Of a stretch of 64,000 bases of DNA, positions 1 through 8,683 are shown in pieces; within the stretch, counting starts at the first letter, position 1; every line of letters begins with the position of its first letter. The translations under genes and the position numbers were made by a program. This DNA is from CAVZTA01 sp963778025 (GTDB lineage: Bacteria; Chloroflexota; Limnocylindria; Limnocylindrales; CSP1-4). Under the pieces are notes generated by a model. The model was not told the DNA's origin, did no database searches, and saw nothing but the letters and a program-made list of their open reading frames with translations. The stretch covers positions 1 through 64,000 of the forward strand of contig CAVZTA010000003.1 in the NCBI GenBank assembly GCA_963778025.1. The letters are read 5' to 3'.

Positions 1-152
1 CGACGAGGCGTCTGTGGACGTCGTCGTTAGCTCCAGAGACGTAGCACCCGAGGTGAATAGACCTCACGACCCTCGCCATCCACGCTCATCACGATGTCGA
101 CGGGCGCGCATTCGATCGTCACCACCCTTAGGTCCGGCACCGCGCAGGGTCG

Positions 153-480
153 ATGCGAGCTGTGAGGCTGTGCACGGTCTGTGGCGTCCTCACCAGCCGC
201 GCTGGTCGCCGCTGCGCTGACCACGCTCGTCAGTCCAACCGCAGCCGGCACAACGCCCTGTACGGCACGCGGGCGTGGCAGCGCCTTAGCTCCCGTGTCC
301 TTGCGCTCCTGGCGCGGCGAGCACGGCGACTGGTGTCCGGGCTACGAGCGCGCCGCCCATCGGGCGAGCGACCTGACCGTTGATCACGTCGTGCCGCTCG
401 CCGCTGGTGGTGCCCCGTTCGACATCGCGAACTGCTCGGTGCTCTGCCGTTCGTGCAACTCGACCAAGGGTGCATCGACG
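153..480 (+). pseudogene. HNH endonuclease remnant (frameshifted)
   Basis: The first part, from 153 to about 300, reads CTVCGVLTS followed by a basic stretch with ALYGTRAWQRL, the usual N-terminus of phage-type HNH proteins. From about 307 the frame changes and continues with WCPGYERAAH, DHVVPLAAGG and LCRSCNSTKG, which is the complete HNH core (DH, N, and the CxxC pair). HNH proteins of this kind cut DNA and are common in phages and integrative elements. One frameshift near 300 separates the halves. The gene lies directly upstream of a recombinase remnant, so it is probably part of the same decayed element. Motif recognition is secure; whether the break is real or an assembly indel is not. 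Confidence 0.65.
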
Positions 481-586
481 GACCGGGGTGGGGTAGCCCA
501 TGTGGCGACGCCGATGCCCGCAGACCGCGCCGCGCGACTGTGTTCCCTCGGCCGGGTTTCGCGTTTCTCCCGGGCGCCGAGTTCGA

Positions 587-1414
587 TTCGGATACATCAT
601 GAACCCGCTCTACAACGGCTGGGTCCGGAGGCACCGGGGGCGAGAAGAGACCCGGCGTCCTGCCCCGTGGCGAGCGCCCGCCCGTGTCCGACGACCTCTG
701 GGCCCGGGTCGAAGCCGTGCGGCGGGCGAAGACCCGCGGCGGCGGTCCACGACACCGGGGTCGGCGCGACCTGCTGGCAGGCCTGCTCGTGTGTTCCTGC
801 GGGCGTCGGCGGACGGGCGCATCGGCAACACCGACCGCGTCGCGAAGCTCGCACACGAACCCGTGCGCCGCGTGGGGCACGAAGGCTCGCATCGGTGCCC
901 CGACGTGGGAGGTGCCGATCCTCGCCCAACTGGGGTCGCTGAGGCTCGACGACTCCGCTCGCGCGCAGGTTGTCGCGGTGCTCTCGGCCGGCGCACGCCC
1001 CGTGACCCTGGATCGCGCCCGGCTCGAGCGCCAGATGCGTGACCTCGCGCTGGACCACGCCGCGGCTCGCGTCGACGACGCCGACTACCTCGCGCGGGAT
1101 GGCCCGACTGCGGGAGCAACTGGACGCTGTCGAGGTGCAGCGAGCGCACGACCTGCCGGCGCAGCGAGCACTCGAGTGGCTCGACGCGCTCGCCGATACC
1201 GGGCAGACGACCGACCTAGTGGAGGAGCAGTCAGACGTCATCCACGCCATCTACGACCGGATCACGGTCGCCGGCCCGGTTCGTGGGTGTCCGGCTGACC
1301 CAGGCCGCCTACGCGCACGGATTGGCGCTGGCGCTGCCAGAAGCGTTGATGGCGCGCCCGACAGGATTCGAACCTGCGACCTTCGGCTCCGGAGGCCGAC
1401 GCTCTATCCACTGA
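587..1414 (+). pseudogene. Large serine recombinase, C-terminal remnant
   Basis: Pieces in all three forward frames add up to the C-terminal half of a large serine recombinase. IMNPLYNGWVRR near 587 is the recombinase-domain motif; DLWARVEAVRRAKTR and LLAGLLVCSCG from about 684 resemble the zinc-ribbon region; a helical segment follows with REQLDAVEVQRAHDL from about 1105. At least three frame changes are needed (near 640-690, 1100 and 1285). The N-terminal catalytic resolvase domain is missing; an HNH remnant occupies that position. In the last frame the coding sequence continues to a TGA at 1412-1414, antisense through the tRNA-Arg gene, so the gene end and the tRNA overlap. This looks like a scar of integration at the tRNA. 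Confidence 0.6.
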
Positions 1415-1425
1415 GCTACAGGCGC
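1350..1425 (-). tRNA. tRNA-Arg(CCG)
   Basis: The reverse strand folds into a full cloverleaf. The acceptor GCGCCTG pairs with CGGGCGC (one G:U), the D arm has TAGCTCAGTGGAT, the T arm has GGTTCGAATCC, and the discriminator is G. The CCA end is encoded at 1350-1352. The anticodon loop CTCCGGA gives anticodon CCG, which reads CGG arginine codons. The forward-strand recombinase remnant overlaps the gene. Confidence 0.95.
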
Positions 1426-1584
1426 GCGAGGTGCGCATGATACCGGGCGAGCGTACGCAGAGCTTCGGTCGTGATCGTGCTCATCGGGGCCTTGACGGTC
1501 GCCACCGGCCGGATCGTCGCGGACCCGGCGAAGCTGCAGACGGCCCCTGACCGGCGCGTTGACGACCGGCGCGCGGAGGGGCCG

Positions 1585-1590
1585 TAGACT
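1585..1590 (+). promoter_or_regulatory. -10-like hexamer, probable leaderless start
   Basis: TAGACT ends six bases before the GTG at 1597. TTGACG at 1559-1564 could be a -35 element, although the 20-base spacer is long. There is no Shine-Dalgarno close to the start, so the transcript probably begins at or next to the GTG. Confidence 0.4.
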
Positions 1591-1596
1591 CGGCTG

Positions 1597-2166
1597 GTGA
1601 AGACCTGCGGCAACTGCGGTCAGGAGGTCGACGCAGCGTTCCCCCGATGCGGGCACTGCGGCGCGACACTTGACGCGCAGGCTGCGTCGACCGAGATCCG
1701 CCGCGTCGTCACGATCGTCACCTCGGACCTCAAGGGCTCGACCGCGCTGGGCGAGCGGCTGGACCCTGAGTCGCTTCGCGAGATCCTGACGCTCTACTTC
1801 GACGAGATGCGACAGGTCTTCGAGTCGCACGGCGGGACGATCGAGAAGATCATCGGCGACGCCATCGTCGCGGTCTTCGGCCTCCCGACGCCCCGCGAAG
1901 ACGATGCGCTGCGGGCCGTCCGAGCCGCGTCGGAGACCCAGTCCGTGGCATCCACCCTCAACGACCGACTCGAGGCGCGCTGGGGCGTCCGCCTCATCAA
2001 CCGCACGGGCGTCGCGACCGGGGAGGTGGTCGTCGGCGCCGCCAGCGCTGGGGAGCACATCCTGACGGGTGCCGTCCTGCAGGTCGCCGGCAAGCTGGAG
2101 CAGTCGTCACCCCCAGCGAGGTCCTCATCGCCGGATCCACGCACGAGCTCGTGGCCGACGCAGTGA
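1597..2166 (+). CDS. Zinc ribbon + class III nucleotidyl cyclase domain (N-terminal part, frameshift at the end)
   Basis: The protein opens with a zinc ribbon (CGNCGQEV, then CGHCGATL) followed by a class III adenylate/guanylate cyclase domain. Both metal-binding aspartates are visible (TSDLKGST and IIGDAIVAVFG). The transition-state Asn and Arg normally found in DxVNxAARLE are replaced (AVLQVAGKLEQ: Asn to Gln, Arg to Lys), so this domain alone is unlikely to be active. Near 2105 the true coding sequence shifts frame: the expected continuation VVTPSEVLIAGSTHELV is read in the frame of the next gene, which enters it without a stop. Most likely this is the first half of one tandem-cyclase protein ending at 5498. 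The GTG start is supported by the hexamer at 1585. Confidence 0.75.
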   Translation: MKTCGNCGQEVDAAFPRCGHCGATLDAQAASTEIRRVVTIVTSDLKGSTALGERLDPESLREILTLYFDEMRQVFESHGGTIEKIIGDAIVAVFGLPTPREDDALRAVRAASETQSVASTLNDRLEARWGVRLINRTGVATGEVVVGAASAGEHILTGAVLQVAGKLEQSSPPARSSSPDPRTSSWPTQ

Positions 2167-5100
2167 CCGTGGAGAGCACCGAACCCGTCGTCCCGACCGG
2201 CTCGACCGAGCCGGTCGCCGCCTATCGACTGCTCGCCGTCACCGCGCCCGCGGCGCCCGACGGCGTCGCCTCGGGCCTTCCCGAAGAGACGACGGTCCGG
2301 ACCTGCGCGAACTGCGGCACGGAGAACCCGCTGGCGTTCCGCCACTGCGGCGCGTGCGGCGCGCCGCTCGTCGCCAAGCGGTCGCACGAGACCAGGAAGA
2401 CCGTCACGATCGTCTTCGCGGATCTCAAGGCTTCGTCGATCGACGGGATGCCGATCTTGCCCGCGAAGCTCCGCGACGTGATGACGAGCGCCTTCGCCAA
2501 GAGCCGCGAGGCCCTCGCGCGTCACGGCGGCACGATCGAGAAGTACATCGGCGACGCCGTGATGGCGGTCTTCGGCCTGCCGGTGCGCCACGAGGACGAC
2601 GCTCTGCGGGCCGTGCGGGCAGCGCTGGACATGCGTCGCGCGCTCGCGGCCCTGGCGCAGACGCTCGAACACGATGAAGGCATCGAGCTGGACGTGCACA
2701 TCGGCGTCAACACCGGCGAGGTGGTGGCCGGTGAGGCGACTCACGGGCAGCGTCTCGTGACGGGCGACGCCGTGAACGTGGCCGCTCGGCTCGAACAGGC
2801 GGCGACCGCGCTCGAGGTGCTGATCGGGCAGCCCACCTACAGCCTGGTGCGCGATCACGTCGAGGTGGAGGAGGTCGAGCCACTCACGCTGAAGGGAAAG
2901 GCGCAGCCCGTCCGCGCGTATCGCCTGCTGGCGACGCGTTCCCCGGCCGAGCTGACGCGCGAAGAAGCGCCGATGGTGGGCCGCGAAGCGGAGCTGGCCG
3001 TCCTCTCGGGCACCTTCGACAGCGTGGCGGCGCACAGGCTGTGCCGCATGGTGACGTTGATCGGCGACGCTGGCGTCGGAAAGACCCGGCTGACCCAGGA
3101 ATTCGTGGACTCGGTGGCCACCAGTGCGCGGATCGTCCGCGGCCGCTGCCTGCCCTACGGGGACGGCATCACGTTCTGGCCGATCGTCGAGGTCGTCCGG
3201 GGCGCGGCCGGGATCGGCGAGGCGGATACCGGCGAGCAGGCACGCGAGAAGCTGCGTGCCCTGGTGGGGGATGACGAGATCGCGGAACGCGTCGGCGCCG
3301 CCATCGGGCTGGTCGACGCGCCGTTCCAGGTGGCCGAGCTGTTCTGGGGCATCCGGCGGTTCCTGGAAGTGCTCGCCGTGGAGCGACCGATCGCGGTCGT
3401 CTTCGACGACATCCACTGGGCCGAGGCGACGTTCCTGGAGCTGATCGGTCGCCTGGCCGCGACCATCGAGGGCGCCCCCGTGATGATCCTCTGCACGTCC
3501 CGGCGCGAGCTGCTCGAGAAGCAGCCCGCCTGGGCCGACGCTCCGAACGAGGCGCGGATCGTGCTCGGGCCGCTCTCGGACGCGGCTTCGCGATCGATCG
3601 TGGAGAACCTCCTGGGGGAGGCTGCGCTCCACGCAAGCGTCCAGGAGAAGGTGCTCGCCGCCGCCGAGGGCAACCCGCTGTTCGTGCAGCAGCTCCTGTC
3701 GATGCTCATCGACAGCGGGATGCTCAGATCGGAGGATGGGCGGTGGGTCCCGGCGCAGGACCTGGCCGAGATCTCGATCCCGCCGACCATCCACGCGCTC
3801 CTGGCCGCTCGCCTCGATCAGCTTCCGGACGAGGAGCGGTCGGTGGTCGATCCCGCGTCGGTCATCGGTCTGGTGTTCCCGCAAGCCGCCCTGGAGTCGA
3901 TGGTCGAGGACGATGTCCGGCCGGAGATCCCGGCCCATCTGGAGCGCCTTGCCGCGAAGCAGCTCATGCGGTTGGAGGCCGACGCCGCTGCGTCGTATCG
4001 GTTCGGGCATCTGATGATCCGCGACGCCGCGTATGCCGGACTCCTGAAGCGGACCCGCGCCCGGCTCCACGAGGCGTTCGTCGCCTGGGCGGACGTCGCG
4101 AACCGCGCAAGCGACCGTGAGACCGAGTTCGAGGAGATCCTGGGCTATCACATGGAGCAGGCCTACCAGTACCGGGTCGCCCTCGCGCCGCTCGACTACG
4201 AGGCGATGGCGGTGGGGCTCGACGCCTCTCGACGCCTCGGCTCGGCTGGTCGTCGCGCGGTCGGTCGAGGGGACATGCCCGCGGCGGTGAATCTTCTCGA
4301 TCGAGCGTCGAAGCTGATCCCGGCCGGGCACGGGGATCGCCCGAGGATGCTGCTCGACCTGGGGTATGCGCGCTTCGAGACCGGTGAGTACGGAGCCGCC
4401 GAGGCCGCCCTCGAGGACTCGATCGCGAGCGCCGCCGGCCTCGGCGAGGTGGGTCAGGAGACCAGCGCCCGCCTCGAGCTCCTGCTCCAGCGCATCCTGG
4501 TGGACCCCGGCAAGGTCGAAGGGCGGGTCGAGGATCAAGTGGACGCGGCGGTCCCGGTCCTCGAGCGCCTGGGCGACGAGGACGGGCTGGCACGCGCGTC
4601 ACTGCTGCTCGCCAACCTCCGGATCATCGAAGGCCAGTGGGAGGCCGCGGCGCTCGCGATCGAGCAGGTCATCGTGCATGCGCAGCGTCTGGGCGATCGC
4701 GTCCGGGAGATCAGGCTCGGACCCCAGCTGGCCAGCTTCGCCCTGCTCGGCCCGACGCCGGTCGAGCAAGCCATCGCCATCACCGAGGAGATGATCGGAC
4801 GGTCGGGCGGCGAGCGGAAATCGGAGGCGGTGCTGCTCCGGACGCTTGCCCATCTCCATGCCATGCAAGGTCGGTTCGACGCCGCCCGGGAGGAGTATCG
4901 GCGTGGACGGGCGATGCTCGAGGAACTCGGGTGGGTCTTCCTCGCCGCCCTGACGTCACTCGAATCCGGCCCCATCGAGATGCTCGCGGGCGATCCTGCC
5001 GCCGCGGAGAGCGAGCTGCGGCGCGACTACGACGCCCTTGACCGGCTGGGCGAGCGCAGCTTCATCACGACGGTCGCGGCGTACCTCGCCGAGGCGCTGT

Positions 5101-5498
5101 ACCGACAGGGACGGACCGAAGAGGCCGACCGCTTCGCCTCGTTCAGCGCTCAGGTCGCTGCGCCCGATGATGTCCTCACGCAGCTTCTCTGGCGCGGGGT
5201 CCGGGCGAAGCTGCTCGCCCTGGAGGGGTGCGTCGCCGACGCGGAGCGGGTTGCGTCAGAGGCGGTCGAGCTCAGCCGGGGGTCGGACGACGTGATCAGC
5301 CAGGCGAACGCGCTGATGGACCAGGCCGAGGTCCGGCGCCTTGGCGGGCGCGAGGAGCAGGCCGCCGCGGCCGCCCGAGAGGCGTTGGCTCTGTATACAC
5401 GCAAGGGCAACCTGGTCTCCGCGCGACGCGCCAAGGCGTTCCTCAAGGCGGAAGCGCCGAATGTGAGTCCAGCGCCGATGGCGGGTCGCCGGCGCTGA
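2151..5498 (+). CDS. Zinc ribbon - class III cyclase - AAA ATPase - TPR signalling protein
   Basis: Domains in order: a second zinc ribbon (CANCGTEN and CGACGAPL, residues about 49-72); a complete class III cyclase (about 83-265) with FADLKASS, EKYIGDAVMAVFG and GDAVNVAARLE, so metal aspartates, Lys/Asp specificity residues and Asn/Arg are all present; an AAA_16/STAND-like ATPase with P-loop GDAGVGKT (about 305) and Walker B IAVVFDDIHW; then about 500 residues of TPR-like helical repeats to the C-terminus. It should make a cyclic nucleotide under control of the ATPase/TPR module, in the cytoplasm. The GTG at 2151 is an artificial start; the frame is open upstream and matches the preceding cyclase fragment, so the native protein probably starts at 1597 and is about 1300 residues long. 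Confidence 0.85.
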   Translation: MADAVTVESTEPVVPTGSTEPVAAYRLLAVTAPAAPDGVASGLPEETTVRTCANCGTENPLAFRHCGACGAPLVAKRSHETRKTVTIVFADLKASSIDGMPILPAKLRDVMTSAFAKSREALARHGGTIEKYIGDAVMAVFGLPVRHEDDALRAVRAALDMRRALAALAQTLEHDEGIELDVHIGVNTGEVVAGEATHGQRLVTGDAVNVAARLEQAATALEVLIGQPTYSLVRDHVEVEEVEPLTLKGKAQPVRAYRLLATRSPAELTREEAPMVGREAELAVLSGTFDSVAAHRLCRMVTLIGDAGVGKTRLTQEFVDSVATSARIVRGRCLPYGDGITFWPIVEVVRGAAGIGEADTGEQAREKLRALVGDDEIAERVGAAIGLVDAPFQVAELFWGIRRFLEVLAVERPIAVVFDDIHWAEATFLELIGRLAATIEGAPVMILCTSRRELLEKQPAWADAPNEARIVLGPLSDAASRSIVENLLGEAALHASVQEKVLAAAEGNPLFVQQLLSMLIDSGMLRSEDGRWVPAQDLAEISIPPTIHALLAARLDQLPDEERSVVDPASVIGLVFPQAALESMVEDDVRPEIPAHLERLAAKQLMRLEADAAASYRFGHLMIRDAAYAGLLKRTRARLHEAFVAWADVANRASDRETEFEEILGYHMEQAYQYRVALAPLDYEAMAVGLDASRRLGSAGRRAVGRGDMPAAVNLLDRASKLIPAGHGDRPRMLLDLGYARFETGEYGAAEAALEDSIASAAGLGEVGQETSARLELLLQRILVDPGKVEGRVEDQVDAAVPVLERLGDEDGLARASLLLANLRIIEGQWEAAALAIEQVIVHAQRLGDRVREIRLGPQLASFALLGPTPVEQAIAITEEMIGRSGGERKSEAVLLRTLAHLHAMQGRFDAAREEYRRGRAMLEELGWVFLAALTSLESGPIEMLAGDPAAAESELRRDYDALDRLGERSFITTVAAYLAEALYRQGRTEEADRFASFSAQVAAPDDVLTQLLWRGVRAKLLALEGCVADAERVASEAVELSRGSDDVISQANALMDQAEVRRLGGREEQAAAAAREALALYTRKGNLVSARRAKAFLKAEAPNVSPAPMAGRRR

Positions 5499-5504
5499 GA
5501 CGCA

Positions 5505-5533
5505 GCAGCGCGCCCGAGTGTCGGGCGCGCTGC
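5505..5533. terminator. Perfect 13-bp hairpin between convergent genes
   Basis: GCAGCGCGCCCGA, loop GTG, TCGGGCGCGCTGC. It sits seven bases after the cyclase stop and before the end of the leftward secreted-protein gene, so it could terminate both. No T-tract follows. Confidence 0.6.
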
Positions 5534-5549
5534 GGAGCGGCGGTGTCAG

Positions 5550-5566
5550 GCGGGTCGAAGACCCGC
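5550..5566. terminator. Second hairpin, end of the leftward gene
   Basis: GCGGGTC, loop GAA, GACCCGC, eight bases past the stop of the leftward gene. It is a likely terminator for that gene, adjacent to the longer hairpin at 5505-5533. Confidence 0.45.
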
Positions 5567-5573
5567 GATGCTG

Positions 5574-6573
5574 TCAGTGCGCGTAGGTCCTCGGATCGCC
5601 GGCCGTGGCCAGGATCGTGAAGAAGCCCACGTTGTGCTGGCCGGAGACCTTCGACAGGAGGCAGGGCGCGACCTGATCGCGGTTCTTGCACGCGGGAAGG
5701 TCGCCCTTGGTCGCGGTTGCCCCGGTTGCCGTGAGGAATGGCGTGGGCTGGGACCAGCAGACCAGGAACTGGCCGATCCCCTTCGTCACCTGGCTCATGT
5801 CGAGCGCCAGGATGATCACCGGGGTCTGCGACGGACTCGGATTGTCCGGGGTCACCGGAGCTGGCGTGAACGTGTACCCGAGGACGCCGTTGGCGTCGAT
5901 CGGTCCTCCCGAGGCGCACCCGTCCGGGCCGACCGCGGCGAAGTAGTCCGCGAGCTTCGGATCCCAATCGGAGCCGAGCTCCCCGATCAAGGTCGCCTGG
6001 GTACCGCTGCCACTCGTCGCCTGGACGCAGTTCGTGTCCCGGGGACATGGAGCGATCGGGGAATCGGCCGGGATGAAGACGGCCATCAGCGAGGTCTCGT
6101 CGGAGACGAAGAACGTCGACCCGCAGTCCGTCGGGGCAGCGGCCGCGAAGTCGCTGAACGGCGGGCTGTGAGCGTCCAGCGAGTAGTCGCCGGCGGTCGC
6201 GATGGTGAGGTTGAAGGTGGCGATCCCGGCGCTCGCCGTGGCGGTGTAGGTCGTCGTCGCCGGGCCTTCGATGCTCACCGCGGGACCTGTGACATCAAGG
6301 CCGATCTGCGCCTTCGATCCGCAGGGATCGGTCTTCGCGACGGTCGTCTTCGACGCGTCGGTGGTGACGCGGACCTGCGACGGTGAACGCGACGCCCGTC
6401 CGCACCGACGAGGGCGCGGAGAGATCCAGCCAGCACGTCGTGCCTTCGGACGACTGACAGTTCGTCGACGGCGTTGCGGCACTGGCTACCCCTGCAAGCG
6501 GCAGCAGGCCGGCCAGCAAGATGGCGGTGACCGCGGCGCTCAGCGCGCGGCGCGGGATGGGATGCCTGGGCAT
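5574..6573 (-). CDS. Secreted cysteine-rich protein of unknown function (frameshifted)
   Basis: ATG at 6573 is preceded by GGGGAGGTAG, a strong ribosome site. The first residues are MPRHPIPRRALSAAV and a hydrophobic stretch ending GVASAATPS, a classical Sec signal peptide. Near 6385 the frame changes: VRTGVAFTV in the first frame continues as QVRVTTDASKTTVAKTDPCG in the second, which runs to 5574. The mature protein has about ten cysteines spread along its length (NCQSSEGTTCW, TDCGS, TNCVQ, DGCAS, PACKN, APCLL), suggesting disulfides in an extracytoplasmic protein, and a segment with beta-sandwich-like spacing (TYTATASAGIATFNLTI). I do not recognise a family. The single frameshift is probably an assembly indel. 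Confidence 0.65.
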
Positions 6574-6787
6574 CTGTCTACCTCCCCGGGTCCGGTTGGC
6601 GGTGCGGCTCATGCCGACGCCGGCGATGGCAGCGACAACGGACCTGTTCGGGGAGTCTCGGCCGCGAGAGGCCAGTTGCACGCGCGCAACGGACGCGACG
6701 TCAGGGTACGCGTTCTGTCGCGAGCAGTCGTCTCCCGACCCCTGCATTCGACGTAGCTCGACGGGTTGATCTCCCCGCCGACCACGA

Positions 6788-7669
6788 TCAGGAGCTCCCG
6801 AGGACCTCCCGGAGGCGCGCCGCGAACGCGTCGGGCTCGCCGGCCTGCCCGTACTCACCGCCCAGGAAGCCGCCATGGCCGCTGGGGAAGGCGACCGTCG
6901 ACGTGCCCAGGCGCGCCGCGGCCGCCTCCGCGCCACGATGCGCCAGCTCGCCGTCCGACTCGTCGCCGGCCGCGAAGACGATGCGCGTCGAGGCCGCACG
7001 AAGGGCGTCGTAGTCCGGCACGTAGTGCGTGCACGTGATCAGGTTCTGTCCCAGCAGCACGTCGTTCCGGCTGCCGTCGTCAGCGGCCGGCATGCCGAAC
7101 ATCGCGGGGTCGGGCCCCGGCTGGTCGCCGAAGCCGTCCGGGAACTCGCCCTTGTGCGCGACGACGGCGATGAAATGGGCCATCCCGGCGCCGAAGCCCT
7201 TGTCCTGGTAGCTCCGTCCCACCGCCCGGACCGCGGCCTTGGCGTTCTCGCTGTCGGCGACCTGCGAGGCCAGCGGCGGCTCATGCGCCACGAGCGTCCG
7301 GACGTCATCGGGATGGGCCGCGACGAGCGCCAGCGCGTTGACCGCGCCACCGCTGCTGGCGAACAGGTCGACCGGCCCGCCGACCGCCTCGATCACCCGA
7401 TGGATGTCATCGGCATGCTGGTCCGGCGTGGACTCGGACGCGGGATCCGCCTTCGTGCTGCGCTCGGCGCCGCGCGGGTCGTAGGTGATCACCGTCCGGT
7501 CCGGGAAGTGGGACGCGAGGGTCACGAAGCCCGCGGCCGCCATCGGCGAGCCGATGACCATGAGCGGCGGCTCGGCGGTGCCATCGGCTCGGCGGACGTC
7601 GTACGTGATCGTTGCGCCGGGCGCCTCGAGGGTCTTCGTCTCGATCGGCCGGCTCGTCGTCTGCGTCAT
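6788..7669 (-). CDS. Alpha/beta hydrolase
   Basis: About 293 residues with the alpha/beta-hydrolase fold: the strand and oxyanion region VIGSPMAAAGFVTLA, TYDPRGAERS, the nucleophile-elbow position LFASSGGAVNALAL (Ser in SSGG), an acidic residue in FAAGDESDGE and the C-terminal histidine in FPSGHGGFLGG. The substrate cannot be told from sequence. The ATG at 7669 follows GAGGAGCGAGTG, a good ribosome site, and starts 52 bases downstream of the DyP peroxidase stop, so the two are probably one leftward operon. A role with the peroxidase, such as detoxification or breakdown of an aromatic compound, is only an inference from this pairing. Confidence 0.85.
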   Translation of the reverse strand: MTQTTSRPIETKTLEAPGATITYDVRRADGTAEPPLMVIGSPMAAAGFVTLASHFPDRTVITYDPRGAERSTKADPASESTPDQHADDIHRVIEAVGGPVDLFASSGGAVNALALVAAHPDDVRTLVAHEPPLASQVADSENAKAAVRAVGRSYQDKGFGAGMAHFIAVVAHKGEFPDGFGDQPGPDPAMFGMPAADDGSRNDVLLGQNLITCTHYVPDYDALRAASTRIVFAAGDESDGELAHRGAEAAAARLGTSTVAFPSGHGGFLGGEYGQAGEPDAFAARLREVLGSS

Positions 7670-7721
7670 CACTCGCTCCTCGTGGGGACTCCACGGTCCA
7701 GACGGCCGTCGATGCGCCGAA

Positions 7722-8615
7722 TCATCGGTCCGCGTCCCCGAACCGCGCCAGCGCATCGGCCGACGGGATCACGTAGTACGCGCCGGTCAACGCTCGGGTC
7801 ACGGCGACGAGCGCGTCGGGCGGGCCGCCGATGCCGACCATGCTCTCGAGCATCGACTCCAGACGTCGCTGCTCGCGACTGAAGCCCACGAAGATCGTCC
7901 CGTGGTCGAGGAGCGTCCCGTACGCGACGTTCCGTCGGAAGATCTTGCCGAACGTCTCCTGGTCCGTTCGCGCCACATGCGACGTGGGTGGCCTTGGATC
8001 CAGCTCCTCGCTATCGGCCTTCCGCCGGCCGATGATGTCCTCCTGGGCGTCGACCGACTTCGCCTCCCAGCCGATCGCATCGTGCTCCCACTGCTGAAGC
8101 AGCAGGATCGACGCGCCCGCGCCGACCACGCCGTCCGGGACGACGGCCACCTCCAAGGCCTCGACCAGCGTCGGGTTCTCCGTCCCGTCGATGAACCCCG
8201 TGAGGTCGAGGTCGTGGTGATACGGCCAGCCGACGAGCTCGTGTGTCAGCACCGCCGACCCGGCGAGCGACATCACGACCGCCCGCGACAGGTCGAACAC
8301 GACGTCGTAGGACGCGCCGCTCAACCACACGACGACGTCGTGCTGCGTGGCCGGAAGCGTCGCCCCACCTGGCCCGACGACGGCATCCGCGAAGCCGTGG
8401 ACACCGCGAGGCGACGCATCGGGCGCGACCGACGCCCAGAGCTCCGGGCGGAAGCCGGCGACGAGGTTGACCCCGCCGATCGTCGTCCGTGGCTCGCGGA
8501 GGGAGGCGACCTCGGCGACGACCGAAGGCGGATCCGCGCCCGCGACGACGTCGAGCTCGAGATACGCGTGGGACGCCGTGCCCAGCGCGAACAACCCGGT
8601 CTGCGGCGACGCCAT
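7722..8615 (-). CDS. DyP-type heme peroxidase
   Basis: A 297-residue dye-decolourising peroxidase. The family signature GFIDGTENP is at residues 140-148 (catalytic Asp143), the proximal heme histidine is His213 in TSHVART, and the distal arginine is in IFRRN (Arg228). There is no Tat or Sec signal, so it is a cytoplasmic or encapsulated type rather than an exported one; no encapsulin gene is in the window. It oxidises aromatic or porphyrin substrates with hydrogen peroxide. The ATG at 8615 is preceded by AGGAGGTAGGC. It is first in a two-gene operon with the hydrolase. Confidence 0.92.
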   Translation of the reverse strand: MASPQTGLFALGTASHAYLELDVVAGADPPSVVAEVASLREPRTTIGGVNLVAGFRPELWASVAPDASPRGVHGFADAVVGPGGATLPATQHDVVVWLSGASYDVVFDLSRAVVMSLAGSAVLTHELVGWPYHHDLDLTGFIDGTENPTLVEALEVAVVPDGVVGAGASILLLQQWEHDAIGWEAKSVDAQEDIIGRRKADSEELDPRPPTSHVARTDQETFGKIFRRNVAYGTLLDHGTIFVGFSREQRRLESMLESMVGIGGPPDALVAVTRALTGAYYVIPSADALARFGDADR

Positions 8616-8670
8616 GCCTACCTCCTGACCATCGAGCGCCGATCATGTCAGGTCCGGGTCTTCGGACGGG

Positions 8671-8676
8671 TACCGT
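8671..8676 (+). promoter_or_regulatory. -10-like hexamer, probable leaderless start
   Basis: TACCGT ends seven bases before the ATG at 8684, with no ribosome site between. It belongs to the TAnnnT set found across the window. Confidence 0.35.
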
Positions 8677-8683
8677 GGACGCC

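Noticed and set aside
181..942. A 253-residue protein starting at 181
   Set aside because: Only about residues 43-100 look like protein (the HNH core). The ends are translations of other genes' shifted frames.
153..1425. Intact prophage
   Set aside because: Only HNH and recombinase fragments are present; no structural, terminase or lysis genes.
1794..4538. Long reverse-strand open frame opposite the cyclase gene
   Set aside because: It is a mirror of a high-GC coding strand: rich in Arg, Asp, Gly and His, with no domain pattern, opposite a gene with clear motifs. The same applies to the long opposite-strand frames at 13156-14997, 14171-16363, 59618-63262 and 30138-31139.
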